From positions 15,646,350 to 15,710,349 of the forward strand of contig OX439137.1 of assembly GCA_949318235.1 (NCBI GenBank): a stretch of 64,000 bases of DNA, in the 5' to 3' direction. How positions within the stretch are numbered: the first letter of the stretch is position 1; each line of letters opens with the position of its first letter. The position numbers and the translations under genes were made by a program. The notes under the pieces are model-generated. The model made no database searches and had not been told where the DNA came from. It was given only the letters and a program-made list of their open reading frames with translations. The stretch is from Ecdyonurus torrentis (lineage: Eukaryota > Arthropoda > Insecta > Ephemeroptera > Heptageniidae). This document shows, in pieces, positions 1 through 16,644 of the stretch.

Positions 1-524
1 TGCGGATACGCATATCTTTAACACGTTTATGCGTAAAATATATTAAATTTAACTCAGATAAACAAAAAATAATAATTCGCAACCTAACAATACATAAATA
101 CTGCTAAAATTAAGCAATTTAACGTAACTCGGTACTTAAAATTTTGTAATACAAGGCGATAAGACGTCTCTATTTACTCTTGCGGATGAATCTTTAGTTG
201 TGATTTGGTCTATTCCAAGGTTTATTTTTCAGGTAGGGATTACGGGAAAAAGCGCGTGACGTCACATTCTACCCTTGACGTTTGATTTGTATGGGGGGAA
301 ATATCATATGACAGGTTCCCTTTTTTTGTTCGTTGTACCTGATTTTGCTATACAGAGGAGGAAGAAAAAAATTGACGAACAATATGCGAAAGAAAAACAC
401 GCACATGGTGAGCTTCTGATATCAAGTCATGTGCTGCATTGTTACGATTTTTTTCTAACTTTTAGTAATAATAATTTTGATTTTTCATAAACTAATCTAT
501 AAACTATAATAACAACACTTAACC
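1..524. other. No gene recognised; AT-rich flank
   Basis: AT-rich non-coding sequence. A palindromic cAMP-response-like octamer (TGACGTCA) lies at 257-264 in a locally GC-richer patch. The open frame at 275-490 has no recognisable domain and biased low-complexity content, so I do not call it a gene. Confidence 0.4.
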
Positions 525-659
525 ATGGCTGGAAGTCAAAGTTACGTGCAAGACAAGTGGGTACACGGGTTTACGAATGTTCGCGCTTGCACTATTTATA
601 CCGGATGCAGTTTGACGAAGAAATTGGCGGGACCGTTCCTTATATTGGTGGAACTGTAA
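525..659 (+). CDS. Possible small ORF or first exon, 44 aa
   Basis: An ATG in a good initiation context (AACCATGG) opens a 44-codon frame ending in TAA at 657-659. The peptide starts MAGSQSYVQDKWVHGF and is less AT-biased than its surroundings. A GT inside the frame (near 558) could serve as a splice donor, so this might be a first coding exon instead of a complete small protein. I recognise no family and see no downstream exon. It could equally be chance. Confidence 0.2.
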   Translation: MAGSQSYVQDKWVHGFTNVRACTIYTGCSLTKKLAGPFLILVEL

Positions 660-869
660 TAGAGTTATCAAACTATTTTAATAAAAAAAAAGTAAAATGT
701 ATAGAAACGTGAAGTGATGACGTAAGTAAAAAAAAAAACATCATTCAATGTTATCATGTCACTTTTTTTTTAACTTATAAACTTTTGGTGTAGATATCAG
801 AGAGAATATTTTTTATTTGACATGCAAGTCCTAACTTTTTAGCATTCACATAATAGAGATAAATCACGA

Positions 870-1240
870 ATCTGCTAATGAAGAAGATTGAAAAAAAAAT
901 CGGGAGTAATTTTATTTTATATTCTAAAAGAGAACATTGTCCTGAATCGATTGATTTGCAAATTTGGCAAATTTCAATTTTTTTTATTAAATATTTCTAA
1001 TTAATTTTTGACAATAAAAAAATAAATTCATGCAAGTCATGTATGTGGGTTTAGGAAAAAGTTACTGACCGTGACATCATTTTACGACTTTTAAAAATTA
1101 AATAAAAATTCTTATTGAACCCAAAAACTATAGCAATTCATATATCTATCTATTCAAGACAATGTCTTCTTTTAAAATATTCAATAAAATTACCTCCTAA
1201 AATATTTTTGGTCTTCCTCATTACCTCTGTTTTCATTTAA
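870..1240. mobile_element. Palindromic MITE, family J copy 1
   Basis: Imperfect inverted repeat. The left arm contains GGGAGTAATTTTATT and GAACATTGTCCTGAAT; the right arm carries the complements (ATTCAAGACAATGTC, AATAAAATTACC, GGTCTTCCTCATTA). Two related copies lie at about 38,045 and 61,796. No coding capacity; probably a non-autonomous DNA transposon. Ends are approximate. Confidence 0.6.
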
Positions 1241-1683
1241 TTCTCTATTCGTCTCAAATTAAATGAGCAAATCTGCAAAAAAAAAAAAAAAAAAAAAAAA
1301 AGATTAACCTAATATATCTACAATATAATTTTTATCAATATCTTTTATTTGTAAGATGTCTCAAAATAACTTATTTCCTGAACCCATATTTTTGTTTCTT
1401 TTTTTTTTCTCCTGAAACTCCAGAGGAAAATTTGGAAGATTTAGAATTTGTAGCGCTACCGGTTCTGAAAAATTTAGCCGTATAGGAATCATTTCTGCCA
1501 ATTTACCCAATTTAAGTTTTTTTTTTTTTTTTTTAACTATAATACTAACACGTGCATGTAGTTACCGTTCAAAAACTATAAAGTTTAAGGTCTGTACTGT
1601 ACATCAATTTTTCAATGAAACAGGAAAATGTGCCTTCTAAAATCTTTGCTGATGTTACGTGACGTCAAAGTAAAAGGAAAGGA

Positions 1684-1686
<3 letters not shown>

Positions 1687-1757
<71 letters not shown>
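1687..1757. repeat. (AG)n microsatellite
   Basis: Uninterrupted AG dinucleotide tract of about 70 bp. It produces spurious Leu-Ser or Arg-Glu open frames on either strand. Confidence 0.98.
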
Positions 1758-1759
<2 letters not shown>

Positions 1760-1961
1760 CAGCTGTTGTAATGTCCCAGGAAAAATCGTGACAACGACGT
1801 GAACGTGACAATAGCTGTATTAATAATAATAATAATAATAAAAACTACTTCTTTCCCTATATACTTGGCGTACACAACATATTTTATCCAAGTTAATATT
1901 ATTATGACAAGAAACGAAAAAGAAAAAAAGTGCTGCTGCTTGATAAATATAGTATAAATGC

Positions 1962-1965
<4 letters not shown>

Positions 1966-2030
<65 letters not shown>
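1966..2030. repeat. (AG)n microsatellite
   Basis: Uninterrupted GA tract of about 65 bp, only about 200 bp from the previous one. Confidence 0.98.
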
Positions 2031-2033
<3 letters not shown>

Positions 2034-2099
2034 TAGTAGTTTTTTAAAGTCTCATGTGTACAATATACCATAAATCAAAACAATAATAAATTTAAAAGA

Positions 2100-3339
2100 T
2101 GCCATGATGCTAAATTGATTTAATTCTAATGGTTTACGAACTCTCTAATGGTTTTGATTCATAATTCTAATTACAAGGTTAAATAATTATATACTTTTTT
2201 TTTCTTTTTGAATTTTATAAGTATTTGAAATAAAATTATTATTAATAAATCTATAAAATATTGCATACGATCAGATCATATTTTTAAAAGTAAAGAAAAA
2301 AGGAAAGGAAATAAAAATAAAGCAAAAACAAAAAGCAAAAAAACTAAAACAAAACAACAACAACAACAACAACAGCCAACAAAGTGTTAGCAGACGACTT
2401 TGTGTTTTAACATGCTTTCTTATGAGGAAATGAAGCAGCTATAATTTGAGCTAGATTTGTTTCTCGATGTTTAAATTTTCATTGCAGCTTACTGTGTCTT
2501 TAATTCTTTAAGCTTTTAGTTTCCTAAATTTCAACTTTTTTGGATGATAAATTTATCATCCATTATATCATATCATCATTATATTTATATAATTTGTTAC
2601 CTATAATTGCTTGAATTTCATGAAAACAAAAGCTATCACACTATCACAAAAAATCCAGCACTGAGATTTTTTTTTAGTTAAAGCTGCTTTATTCCCCCAT
2701 AAGAAAGCATGTCGTTAAATCTAGACGCGAACAAAAAGACGTCTTCTAGTACTTTGTTAGTATTGTTGGGGTCTCAGTTTTTTTTTTTTGTTTTTTTTTT
2801 TAATTTTGCTAGTCTTCAATAGATTACACAATAACCTTGCATGTAAAAATATTGAACTAATATCCTTAAAAAAAATGTCAGTGTTTTTTACAGTGAAATA
2901 TATATTAAAATAACATATGCAGTAACAAATGAAACAATATGGTATAGATATTTTTTAATATAGTACTATTAAAAAATATATATATATTTTTTTCATTGTA
3001 CTAGATAACTAGGTCATTTCCTTTTCTATTTCATATTATTACAAATTAATACATAAATATAGACAATGGTAATTTTATTATTATTTTCATAATCTAACAT
3101 ACCAATGTTTATTAACAATTTTATAGTAATTATAATAATGAATTTATGAATATTAAAATTTTAATTATAATTTTTATTAACTCTATTTTTTAACTTTTTT
3201 TTTTTAAAGTTTGACATTTATAAAATTCGTTACGTCATTTTAATTAAATAACTGAAACTTTACAAATAAATTTATAACACAATTTGGTTTGAAAATTTGT
3301 TTATGAGATAAACTTCATCTATCTACTTTTTTTTAATTA
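2100..3339. other. AT-rich non-coding stretch
   Basis: No ORF, exon or RNA signal seen. It contains A/T homopolymer runs, a short CAA run near 2,356-2,372 and an AT-rich patch around 2,950-2,990. Confidence 0.5.
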
Positions 3340-3343
3340 TTAA

Positions 3344-3655
3344 AGGAATAGACCAGAGAAAAACATAAGCATTTATATCACAAAATACTTGATGGGACTT
3401 ACATAAATTACTTTAGTTTGTCTCAAAACCCAATTGTAGCTCCGTAGCAGTGATCATTAATTTCGATTTATGCAACATTTTCATACTAATTTGTGTATGT
3501 TTCTGACGTCATTAACATGAATAGTCACTTAAATTGCATGCTTTACAGTATTTTCACGTTCTCTCGTATTGGGCTACAATAACATTCTGGTAAAATTTAT
3601 CATCAGTTTTGAAGATCCCACTTCGTGCCTATGTTTTTTTATTTAATCTATGGCT
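3344..3655 (+). mobile_element. TTAA-flanked MITE, family A copy 1
   Basis: Bounded by TTAA at 3,340-3,343 and 3,656-3,659. The left terminus reads AGGAATAGACC and the right terminus is the complement of AGCCATAGA. The interior holds the family-specific blocks CACTTGATGGGACT-like, CCGTAGCAGTGATCA, TTTCTGACGTCAT and TTATCATCAGTTTTG-like, shared with copies at 10,571-10,905 and 14,507-14,819. TTAA target sites are characteristic of piggyBac-superfamily transposition; assignment is by target site and termini only. Confidence 0.75.
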
Positions 3656-3659
3656 TTAA

Positions 3660-7001
<3,342 letters not shown>

Positions 7002-7322
7002 AAGGGAGTAGTATCTCAAAAACAAGAAGTGTTTTGGGTCTAAATTTGGTGTCATTGTATAGCTAAGGGTCACACCTAGCCGTGATAAAAATTTCATGAT
7101 GTTTGACCGTCCCGAAAAAAAAGAAAAAAAATATTGAAATTAGCATTGGGTCTTACGGGCTTAAAATTTCAAAAAATCATATGAAATTAATTTGTACAGT
7201 GACCCCCAAAAGTTTAATATATTTGAAATTGTCTCAAACTGAAGTATCATTGTGCAAAATGACAGATTTTTTTGACGAGAAAAGTTTGAGTCTAATGGCC
7301 GACGTCGGTCCCCTACTCCCTT
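7002..7322. mobile_element. Small inverted-repeat element (AAGGGAGTAG termini)
   Basis: A 10-bp perfect terminal inverted repeat (AAGGGAGTAG ... CTACTCCCTT) bounds about 320 bp of unique sequence. The internal 73-codon frame starts in a lysine homopolymer and is not a recognised protein. No second copy was seen in this window, so element status rests on the termini alone. Confidence 0.4.
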
Positions 7323-7359
7323 GAATGTTGTTCTGTATTACCAGTTATTTATTTAAAAT

Positions 7360-7552
7360 CTGAGAGAATGAACTATACATAATTTATGTCATTATATAGC
7401 ATAAATATTGCTAAATTAGAACAACATAAATAAATATGCTGTACAGCAAAATATTTATGCTCCGTAGTATAGTCAGTTCAAAGTATAGCATAAATTATGC
7501 TATATTGAGCAAATGTTACTGAGTATGAGCTTTTGTAATTTATTTTTGTCCT
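7360..7552. mobile_element. MITE family K copy 1 (AT-rich)
   Basis: Shares the blocks GAACAACATAAATAA and TATGCTGTACA, and an end with TTATTTTTGTCC, with the better-preserved copy at 12,582-12,770. Non-coding. Confidence 0.5.
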
Positions 7553-7559
7553 TGAAAAA

Positions 7560-8285
7560 TAAATAGCTGCAATAAGATGAAAAAAATTTATTTTGCCAAA
7601 CTTTTTATTTATATTCTCGTTTAATTACTGTTTTAAAATTATGTAATATCAAAATGTCATAATATAAACCTCTGACAGCAAGAAGATTAGAGGACCACTA
7701 TAGCGGGCTTTGTATTTTTGTGGCCTCAATAAAAACTATTATTTACCTCTAAATTTGGAGGAAATTTTTGACTGAATTTAAAAACAACGAAAATTATATC
7801 TTTACTCTATTTACATCGTTTTTCTACGAGATCATATTAAAAAAGTTCTCAAGAATTTATTCTTGAAGAACTTTTTTAATATATTTCACTGTTTCTTTGA
7901 TAATTTTCAGTGTTACAACTCATATTTAAAAGAAAAAAGTGTAACTCTTTCTTGTGTACTTAAAATCCTACGCATAAAATTTTCAATTATAAATAATTAA
8001 TAATTATAATTAATATATAAAAATGTTAACACTGCAGTTTTAACTTCTTTTTTTTTTTTTTTTTTAAATAATGACTAGACCAACGCTTGTTGTAATATTA
8101 ACAACCAATGTTACTATAAATTGCCTTCGTTAATATAATTTCTTATTAATATAGTTTCATTTCTTTTATGCCTTTTATTTTATTATTATTATTTTTTTAA
8201 TCATTAAAAACACGGATTAATATTTTAATAATTTCAAAATTTCCAAACGTTTAAAGTTTCACGAATTATTTTAAAATGCTTTCAA

Positions 8286-8342
<57 letters not shown>

Positions 8343-9860
8343 CACTAGCTTCAATTTTTATGTAAAATTGAAATGTTCATTTCTAATTATAAAACAGTTT
8401 TTACTAAAAAATTTTGTGTGTAATTTTTTTCAGTTAATTATTAACTTTATTTTTATAATTTAATTCAATACTGTAATTTACCTTTACTTATTATTTCATA
8501 GTATAAACTTATCTTGAAAAAGTTAACAAAAAAGATAATATATAGCTACAAATATACACACACATTCATACAGCTAAACATTAACAAATAGTTCCTTTTT
8601 ATTGCATTTGAGAGTAAGTAAAAAAAAAAAAAAAAAAAATTTAATAACATTAAAAGCATCATTTTCATCATTTCAATATTTATATTAGATGTAATTCTAC
8701 AAACTTTACTTTAAATAATTAAAAATATTATTATATAAATACTTACTTATACAAGCATTTTTTTCCCTTAGTAATGCAACCAAAACAAGAAAAAATATGC
8801 AATGTTTAGCGTTTTATGGTGTATTTTATTGAAGTAGAACTCTAATAAGAAAAAAAATCATTTCTGGTATAAAAGTCATGAGATATTTTTAACTTAATGT
8901 TTATTTTATAATAATATTAAAAAAATATATATTTCTTGTTAATAAAAAATTATTATTTCTATAAATATATGAGTTTCAATTAAAAATATAAGCAATTAAT
9001 TAAAATAATGTAAACAAAATCTTGATTTCATTTTATTACGCGTAATATTTTCCTGTCTGTTATTTTTTTAATATAATTAATATTTTAATTAATTAATAAG
9101 TTTATAAGTCGACTTATAAAAAAAATGCAGAAAATATTATATAAAAACGTAGTTCATAAGTAACGAGATGTCAGAGAAATAAGAGAAGAAACTCTTGTAT
9201 AATAAATTATTATTCAGTATTTTTTTAATGATTAATTTGAAAGAATAATTGAAATACAAAAATAATATGACTTGTATAATGTTTTATTAGTAACATTGAT
9301 TGTTTTTATTGGATTTTATATTTTAGTCTTTTTAAATTATTATTTTCTCTGTTTTTTTCTTTTCTTTTTTCAAATATAATGCTGAACTTTTAATGATCAG
9401 AACTTTTTAACTTGACAATGTTTTTAAATGAAATAAAGCTTAAATCTACATTTTTTTTTCATCCTTTCTTAGCATATAGTTATTTGTTTATCATTATTAT
9501 TATAGTAAGAAGACTAGGACAAAAAAAAAATAAGTTGACCTAAAATAATAATGATAAAGAAAAATTCAACAAAAGTAGCCAGGGGATTCTAAGAAACAAT
9601 CTTAATTTTGCATTCTTTCTTTTTTTTGGAGAATGAATTCTATTTACATGGCAAAAATTACTACCTATGACAGAGGGACATAAATCCTTTATTTTGCAAT
9701 AGGTAAAATTTAATTTGGAACAGGTAGTTATAAACTACAATACTACTTAATCTAAGTGAGTCACACCTTTATTGTAACATACTGCCCCTGATTTAGGTAT
9801 TATTGAAGTAAAATAATACCTATGTTCTAGGTTATATGTCTACCTCTTACATTTACTTGT
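7560..9860. other. Non-coding AT-rich stretch
   Basis: No gene seen. A short perfect hairpin (AAAAAAGTTCTCAAGAAT against ATTCTTGAAGAACTTTTTT) lies near 7,839-7,877. Other content is homopolymers, an AG microsatellite at 8,291-8,339 and simple AT sequence. Confidence 0.45.
8291..8339. repeat. (GA)n microsatellite
   Basis: About 49 bp of uninterrupted GA. Confidence 0.97.
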
Positions 9861-9865
9861 CTTAA

Positions 9866-10176
9866 AAACGTATAGAACACGTTTAACAAAAAACTTGCCT
9901 AATATCCTAACATACCCAAATATCAACATTATTTTGGCTGGAGTCATTGATTTCTAGTTTATTTTCCATTTACAAAATATCAGTTGCGGGTTTACTACGT
10001 CACAGCTCGCCTGGTCCACGCGCGCGGAAACAGGCGAGCTGTGACGTAGTAAACCCGCAACTGATATTTTGTAAATGGAAAATAAATTAGAAATCAATGA
10101 CTCCAGCCAAAATAATGTTGATATTTGGGTATGTTAGGATATTAGGCAAGTTTTTTGTTCAAGGTGTTCTACGCCT
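9866..10176. mobile_element. TTAA-flanked fold-back MITE, family B copy 1
   Basis: A nearly perfect palindrome of about 310 bp between TTAA at 9,862-9,865 and 10,177-10,180. The right terminus is GTTCTACGCCT. The arms meet at a short CG-rich loop (about 10,015-10,030, with CACGCGCGCGG). The arms include ACAGCTCGCCTG and its complement CAGGCGAGCTGT. A diverged copy lies at 45,551-45,859. The transcript would fold into one long hairpin. Confidence 0.85.
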
Positions 10177-10570
10177 TTAAGTATTATTTATTTTCCGTGT
10201 AAGCATTAACTTCTCGCTACTGAAACTTTGGTGGTGCCTTCTATAGGATATTGATTACAACATTTTTATTTTATAAATTTCAATAGCTATAAATATATAA
10301 CACATGAATACAGTACTTAAAATTTAGAAGAACAGCATAACTTTCTGCCACAATGAGCTAAATAAAAATTTCAATACTATAGAACCACTTCATACTTGCG
10401 TATAGTACTTATACTTTATATTTTATTCCCCCATCCGATAAAACATCATGTACAATATATAAATATATTCTACATGATGTTTTCTATAGAATGTACCCTA
10501 GGTGGATACTGTATATTATATAAACCTTGGACTGTTTCCTATGTCTTCAATTATCTTATCTCTATGTTAA

Positions 10571-10905
10571 AAGCACAGACAACATGAAAACATACGCATT
10601 TACATCACAAAACACTTGATGGGACTAAATAACATTAATTGGTCTAAAAAAAGCAACTGTAGCACCGTAGCAGTGATCAAAAAATTTCAATTTACGCAAA
10701 CCGCACAACATTTTCATACCAGTTTTTGCCTGTTTCTGACGTCATAAACAGAAATATTCACGTAAATTACATACTTTACAGTTTTTTCACGCTCTCTTGT
10801 GGGACCACATTTTTATTCTGGTAAGAATTATCATCAGTTTTGTTGTAGATCCCATTTTGTGTTTAATGATTAAAAATAACTTGTTGTTTCATGTTTTCTA
10901 TGCCT
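10571..10905 (+). mobile_element. TTAA-flanked MITE, family A copy 2
   Basis: TTAA at 10,567-10,570 and 10,906-10,909. The right end complements AGGCATAGAAAA. Internally it matches family A at CACTTGATGGGACT, GTAGCAGTGATCA, TTTCTGACGTCAT and TTATCATCAGTTTTG. Confidence 0.75.
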
Positions 10906-10909
10906 TTAA

Positions 10910-12110
10910 GTATTGTTTGGAGATGATTTCGCTTATATTTGTCATAAAAATCGCTCTTGCAATTCGATAACTTTATAATTTTAGTAGATATTTGTTCTTT
11001 TAAAAACAAAAGATAAGAAAATAGTTTTGCTTTAAGATTTTCAAGATTACCAGGTTAATATTCTATTAAATATTTACATAACATTAATCTCTCTCTCTCT
11101 CTCTCTCTCTTATAAAAAGTTGATATCTTAATACCATTTACTTCCACTTCACGGACTTTAATGTTAAATATTACTTAAAATCATATCCTTTACATTTTTT
11201 TTTATTCAACGTTACTTGATTTACATCATGAAAAAAAAAACCTATTCTTTTCTTCACTTGCATTTTTATATATATATATATATCGTTAACCATAAAACAT
11301 GGTACATTTAACATTGTATATAAAATACTTTTTATAGTTTGAATCTAGAAAAATCTAGTAAAAATATTGCATTAACATTACGTCATACGTATTTCAATTT
11401 TTTTATATTAAAAACATTAAAATTTTAAAGTATGTCTTTTTCCAGGTAACTTTTCAAATTTAAAATTTTTTTTAATGGCAAAGTAAAATTAATTTATTCT
11501 TTTTTTTTCTATCGTTCTCATTCAATCACACAGAAAAAAAAATGGACAGCTCAATCCAAGTATGTACATTCTTAAGCAATATAATCTCGCTTCAGTAACT
11601 TTCAGCTAATAATGCTGAATAATTATTGTTCCATTACAGCTTTGATGTATAAATTTTATTTTTTATTGTTTTATATATTCGGATTGATTTATTATGTAAA
11701 TACATGCATCGCAATTAATATCTTTAAATGTTATAAATCTCTATTTTTAATCGCAGTATTTATACATTAGCATTTTACAATAGTTTTTAGTCAAGTTTGT
11801 TCTGTTTTCCGTGCACGGAAAACATAAATTTGACAAATTTTTTAAATAACTCTTCAGTTACTATAACATTAACTAACACTAACTTGTTAGTATAAAATAA
11901 AAGCTAATTTATCAGCGGTAAACAATTTGCTTTTTACATCTTAAAAAACTTTCTTTACTATATTATCTAAAAAATAATAATAATAATAAAAAAAAAAATC
12001 GAATTAGTGATTAACTTTTTAGTTACTTTTTCCGTGAGCATTATTTAGTATTGTAAGCATATTGATCAGCATTTCACAAGTATTTTTTAACTTCTCACGA
12101 AAAAATTGAT
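10910..12110. other. Non-coding stretch
   Basis: AT-rich with a CT tract (11,087-11,110) and a short TA run (about 11,268-11,282). No gene seen. Confidence 0.4.
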
Positions 12111-12114
12111 CCCA

Positions 12115-12246
12115 GCTTGAACTTAAATTGGTTCTTTTTTGTCGGACAAGTTTTCACTCCTGCGGTGAGTTTTTTGGTGAGGCTTAGCTCCCCCAAAACC
12201 CTTTGGTGGAGTAACCCCTTCTATATGTGGCATCCCTATAGAGGCT
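12115..12246 (-). CDS. Candidate small terminal exon of the 12.3-kb gene
   Basis: On the minus strand this GC-richer block is open from an acceptor-like CCTCTAG (about 12,243) to a TAA near 12,119. The peptide includes GMPHIEGVTPPKGFGG and HRRSENLSDKKEPI. It lies immediately downstream of the exon at 12,282-12,516. The obvious acceptors leave a 2-nt start phase, whereas that exon ends in phase 0; only a weak acceptor (CCAAAG, about 12,193) would join in frame. It may belong to another transcript or be non-coding. Confidence 0.22.
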
Positions 12247-12281
12247 AGAGGACCCAGTTATAAGTAAAATCATGTACTTAC

Positions 12282-12516
12282 ATTAAATCTCTTGAGAAGA
12301 CTATGTGGCACGCAGAAGCTAGTAGACATGATGGATGAAGTACGTGTCAGTCGATTACGAACATAAGTACCACGTCTCCTCAATGGTGATGGTGAAGGGA
12401 CTGGTTTCTTTACGTTGGGTGTTTGGTGTGCATGATGTTGTTGTTGTTGAGGAGTATGATGACCTACCTCACGAACTGTGGTCGCACTGTCAAATGCACC
12501 TACACCCATGTTTTAC
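12282..12516 (-). CDS. First coding exon of an unrecognised gene
   Basis: A minus-strand exon with a good acceptor (GTTACAG at 12,517) and a canonical donor (AAT|GTAAGTAC at 12,281). An in-frame TAA precedes the ATG at 12,509, so the first few bases look like 5' UTR and the coding part is 12,282-12,509 (76 codons, phase 0 end). The peptide is low-complexity and basic: a QQQQHHAHQ tract, a PSPSPLRRRG patch and an S/T-rich RTSSIMSTS segment, typical of a disordered, phospho-regulated N-terminus. I do not recognise the protein. Further exons must lie below 12,282; apart from the uncertain block at 12,115-12,246 I could not find them. Confidence 0.5.
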
Positions 12517-12581
12517 CTGTAACATTAAGGTAATAATACCAATCAATTCATTTTTATAAATAATATATTAATGCATTAGTG

Positions 12582-12770
12582 TACACGGAAAGAATAAATT
12601 ACGTAATTTATGCTAATTCAGAGCAACATAAATAATTATGCTGTACAACATAATATTTATGCTATATATAACATATTTATTATGCAGTATAGCCTAAAGT
12701 ATGCTGCATTGAACATATTGTGCTAAAAATGGGTTAGAATAATTATTATGTAGTTATTTTTGTCCGTGTA
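12582..12770. mobile_element. MITE family K copy 2
   Basis: Terminal inverted repeat TACACGGAAAG ... TTTTTGTCCGTGTA around an AT-rich core with TATGCTGTACAACATAA. Related partial copies lie at about 7,360 and 17,186. Non-coding DNA element; superfamily not determined. Confidence 0.6.
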
Positions 12771-12774
12771 CATA

Positions 12775-14500
<1,726 letters not shown>

Positions 14501-14506
14501 TTGAAA

Positions 14507-14819
14507 GCCATAGACCACATGCAACAACATGTGCTTTTTAATGATTAAACATAAAATATGATCTCCAAAACTGATGATAATTTTACCAGAATGAAAATGT
14601 GAACTCACAACAGAGCCAAGTAGGCTATTTGTGTGGCAATTCCAGTTTCTGGCATCAGAAACATGCAAAAATTAGTATAAAAATGTTGCACAGGTTGCAT
14701 AAATCAAAATTTTCTGATCACTACTACGGAACTACAGTTGCGTTTTGAGACAAACTAATGTTATTTATAAGTAAGTCCCATCAAGTGTTTTGTGATGTAT
14801 TTTTTTCTGGTCTATTTCT
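14507..14819 (-). mobile_element. TTAA-flanked MITE, family A copy 3 (reverse)
   Basis: Reverse-oriented copy of family A. TTAA at 14,820-14,823 is next to GGTCTATTTCT, and the other flank is the TTAA-like TGAA at 14,503-14,506 followed by AGCCATAGACC. Internal blocks AACTGATGATAA, TGATCACTACTACGG and AAGTCCCATCAAGTG match the two forward copies in reverse complement. Confidence 0.75.
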
Positions 14820-14824
14820 TTAAT

Positions 14825-16048
14825 TTTAATATTCCTTTCTTTTGTCTGCTTTAAGTAATTACTCTCACATCCATACATATTTTTAGCTATAACATTAAAT
14901 CAATCGAACACTAATGACAGCAAATACAGATACCCAATATTTGGAATAAATACTTAAAATATACATTTTTTTTAATTATTTCATTTATAATATAAAGCAG
15001 CTTTGAAATTAATTTTCCTTCTCAGTTGATGCTACGAACGATACAAAATTATCTTTTCAAGCGTAAAACTATATGCAATTAAAATAATCGATTCCTTTAA
15101 TGAAAAAAAAAATTTCAGAATAAAATTGCTTTTTCTTTTATACTTTTTAAAAACAATTAAGACTTAAAGAGAAAAAGATAAAAAAGTGATAATTTCAAAC
15201 ATTTCTTTTAGGATAATGCTCTCTATCTCTCTCTCTCTCTCTCTCTCTATCTATGTATCTCCCCCCTCTTCTTTTTTATTTTACATGCTTTTTGTGCTGT
15301 ATAAAATATTATATGGTGGTTTGATGTATAATGATAAAAAAAAATGTATGACAGTTATTTTTGTCCATGACATATTATGTGACTATCGGAATTTTTATTT
15401 CTATTATTTAAAATTTAGTAATCAAAACATTTTTTTGTTTAAAGAAAATCATTGTGATATTTGTATTATAACAATGAAAAAAATTGAAAACGTTACTCAT
15501 GAAAGTCATTTCTGGTAGCAAAGGATGCCAAAAATGATGACTTCATACAAATTCAGCATTAGCTACGCATTAGCTTATTTATTTATGTATTTAATTAAAC
15601 ACAGGTAATTTTAAATTAGATTAATTTGTACAAATAAAATATAACAACATTAAACAGGAAGTTTTAGCAGGTAGAGAGAAAGGCAACCAACTCTGGTAAA
15701 GTACATGAGAATAAGAACAAGAGAATGAATAAACTAAGAGGAAACATGTAAAGAAGGGTGTAGTTTAGAGTAACATACTCTTTTATAATCTTTTTGTACA
15801 CTACGTATACTTTCGTCTCGGCAATATAATATAATGATTAAGTTATTTTAATTAGTCCACATTAAAAGCTCTTTTTACATAACTGTCATTTATTATACTG
15901 TCTGTTATAATAACATTATAGAGAATTTGACATATTATAATTAATTTCAATATATTTAGCATAAACACAGAATCAAAAGTGAATTTCAAATGTATAACAG
16001 AAAGTTCATAAACATATTTAAATATAGAGCTTATAGTAACATAGAAAC
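14825..16048. other. Non-coding stretch
   Basis: AT-rich, with a short CT tract (15,219-15,249). Open frames here start in or run through simple sequence and show no domains. No gene seen. Confidence 0.4.
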
Positions 16049-16644
16049 CATTCATTCATTCATTCATTCATTCATTCATTCGTTCGTTCGTTCGTTCGTT
16101 CGTTCGTTCGTTCGTTCGTTCGTTCGTTCGTTCGTTCGTTCGTTCGTTCGTTCGTTCGTTCGTTCGTTCGTTCGTTCGTTCGTTCGTTCGTTCGTTCGTT
16201 CGTTCGTTCGTTCGTTCGTTCGTTCGTTCGTTCGTTCGTTCGTTCGTTCGTTCGTTCGTTCGTTCGTTCGTTCGTTCGTTCGTTCGTTCGTTCGTTCGTT
16301 CGTTCGTTCGTTCGTTCGTTCGTTCGTTCGTTCGTTCGTTCGTTCGTTCGTTCGTTCGTTCGTTCGTTCGTTCGTTCGTTCGTTCGTTCTTTCATTCATT
16401 CATTCATTCATTCATTCATTCATTCATTCATTCATTCATTCATTCATTCATTCATTCATTCATTCATTCATTCATTCATTCATTCATTCATTCATTCATT
16501 CATTCATTCATTCATTCATTCATTCATTCATTCATTCATTCATTCATTCATTCATTCATTCATTCATTCATTCATTCATTCATTCATTCATTCATTCATT
16601 CATTCATTCATTCATTCATTCATTCATTCATTCATTCATTCATT
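16049..16644. repeat. Compound (CATT)n-(CGTT)n-(CATT)n tetranucleotide satellite
   Basis: A tripartite tract of about 596 bp: about 8 CATT units (16,049-16,080), about 77 CGTT units (16,081-16,389) and, after one CTTT junction unit, about 63 CATT units to 16,644. The boundaries between blocks are sharp. All frames are open for long distances because a 4-bp unit without stops reads as a 4-residue repeat (S-F-V-R, S-F-I-H); these are not genes. Confidence 0.98.

Noticed and set aside
1612..2071. Leu-Ser and Arg-Glu repeat frames across AG/CT tracts here and at 6.3, 13.1, 17.2, 19.7 and 20.6 kb
   Set aside because: Microsatellite artefacts; no conserved flanking sequence or splice signals.
14560..14600. 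CTGATGA in family A MITEs as a second hammerhead candidate
   Set aside because: The following sequence has no stem II hairpin leading into GAAA and no paired stem I; only 38,966-39,010 has a complete core.
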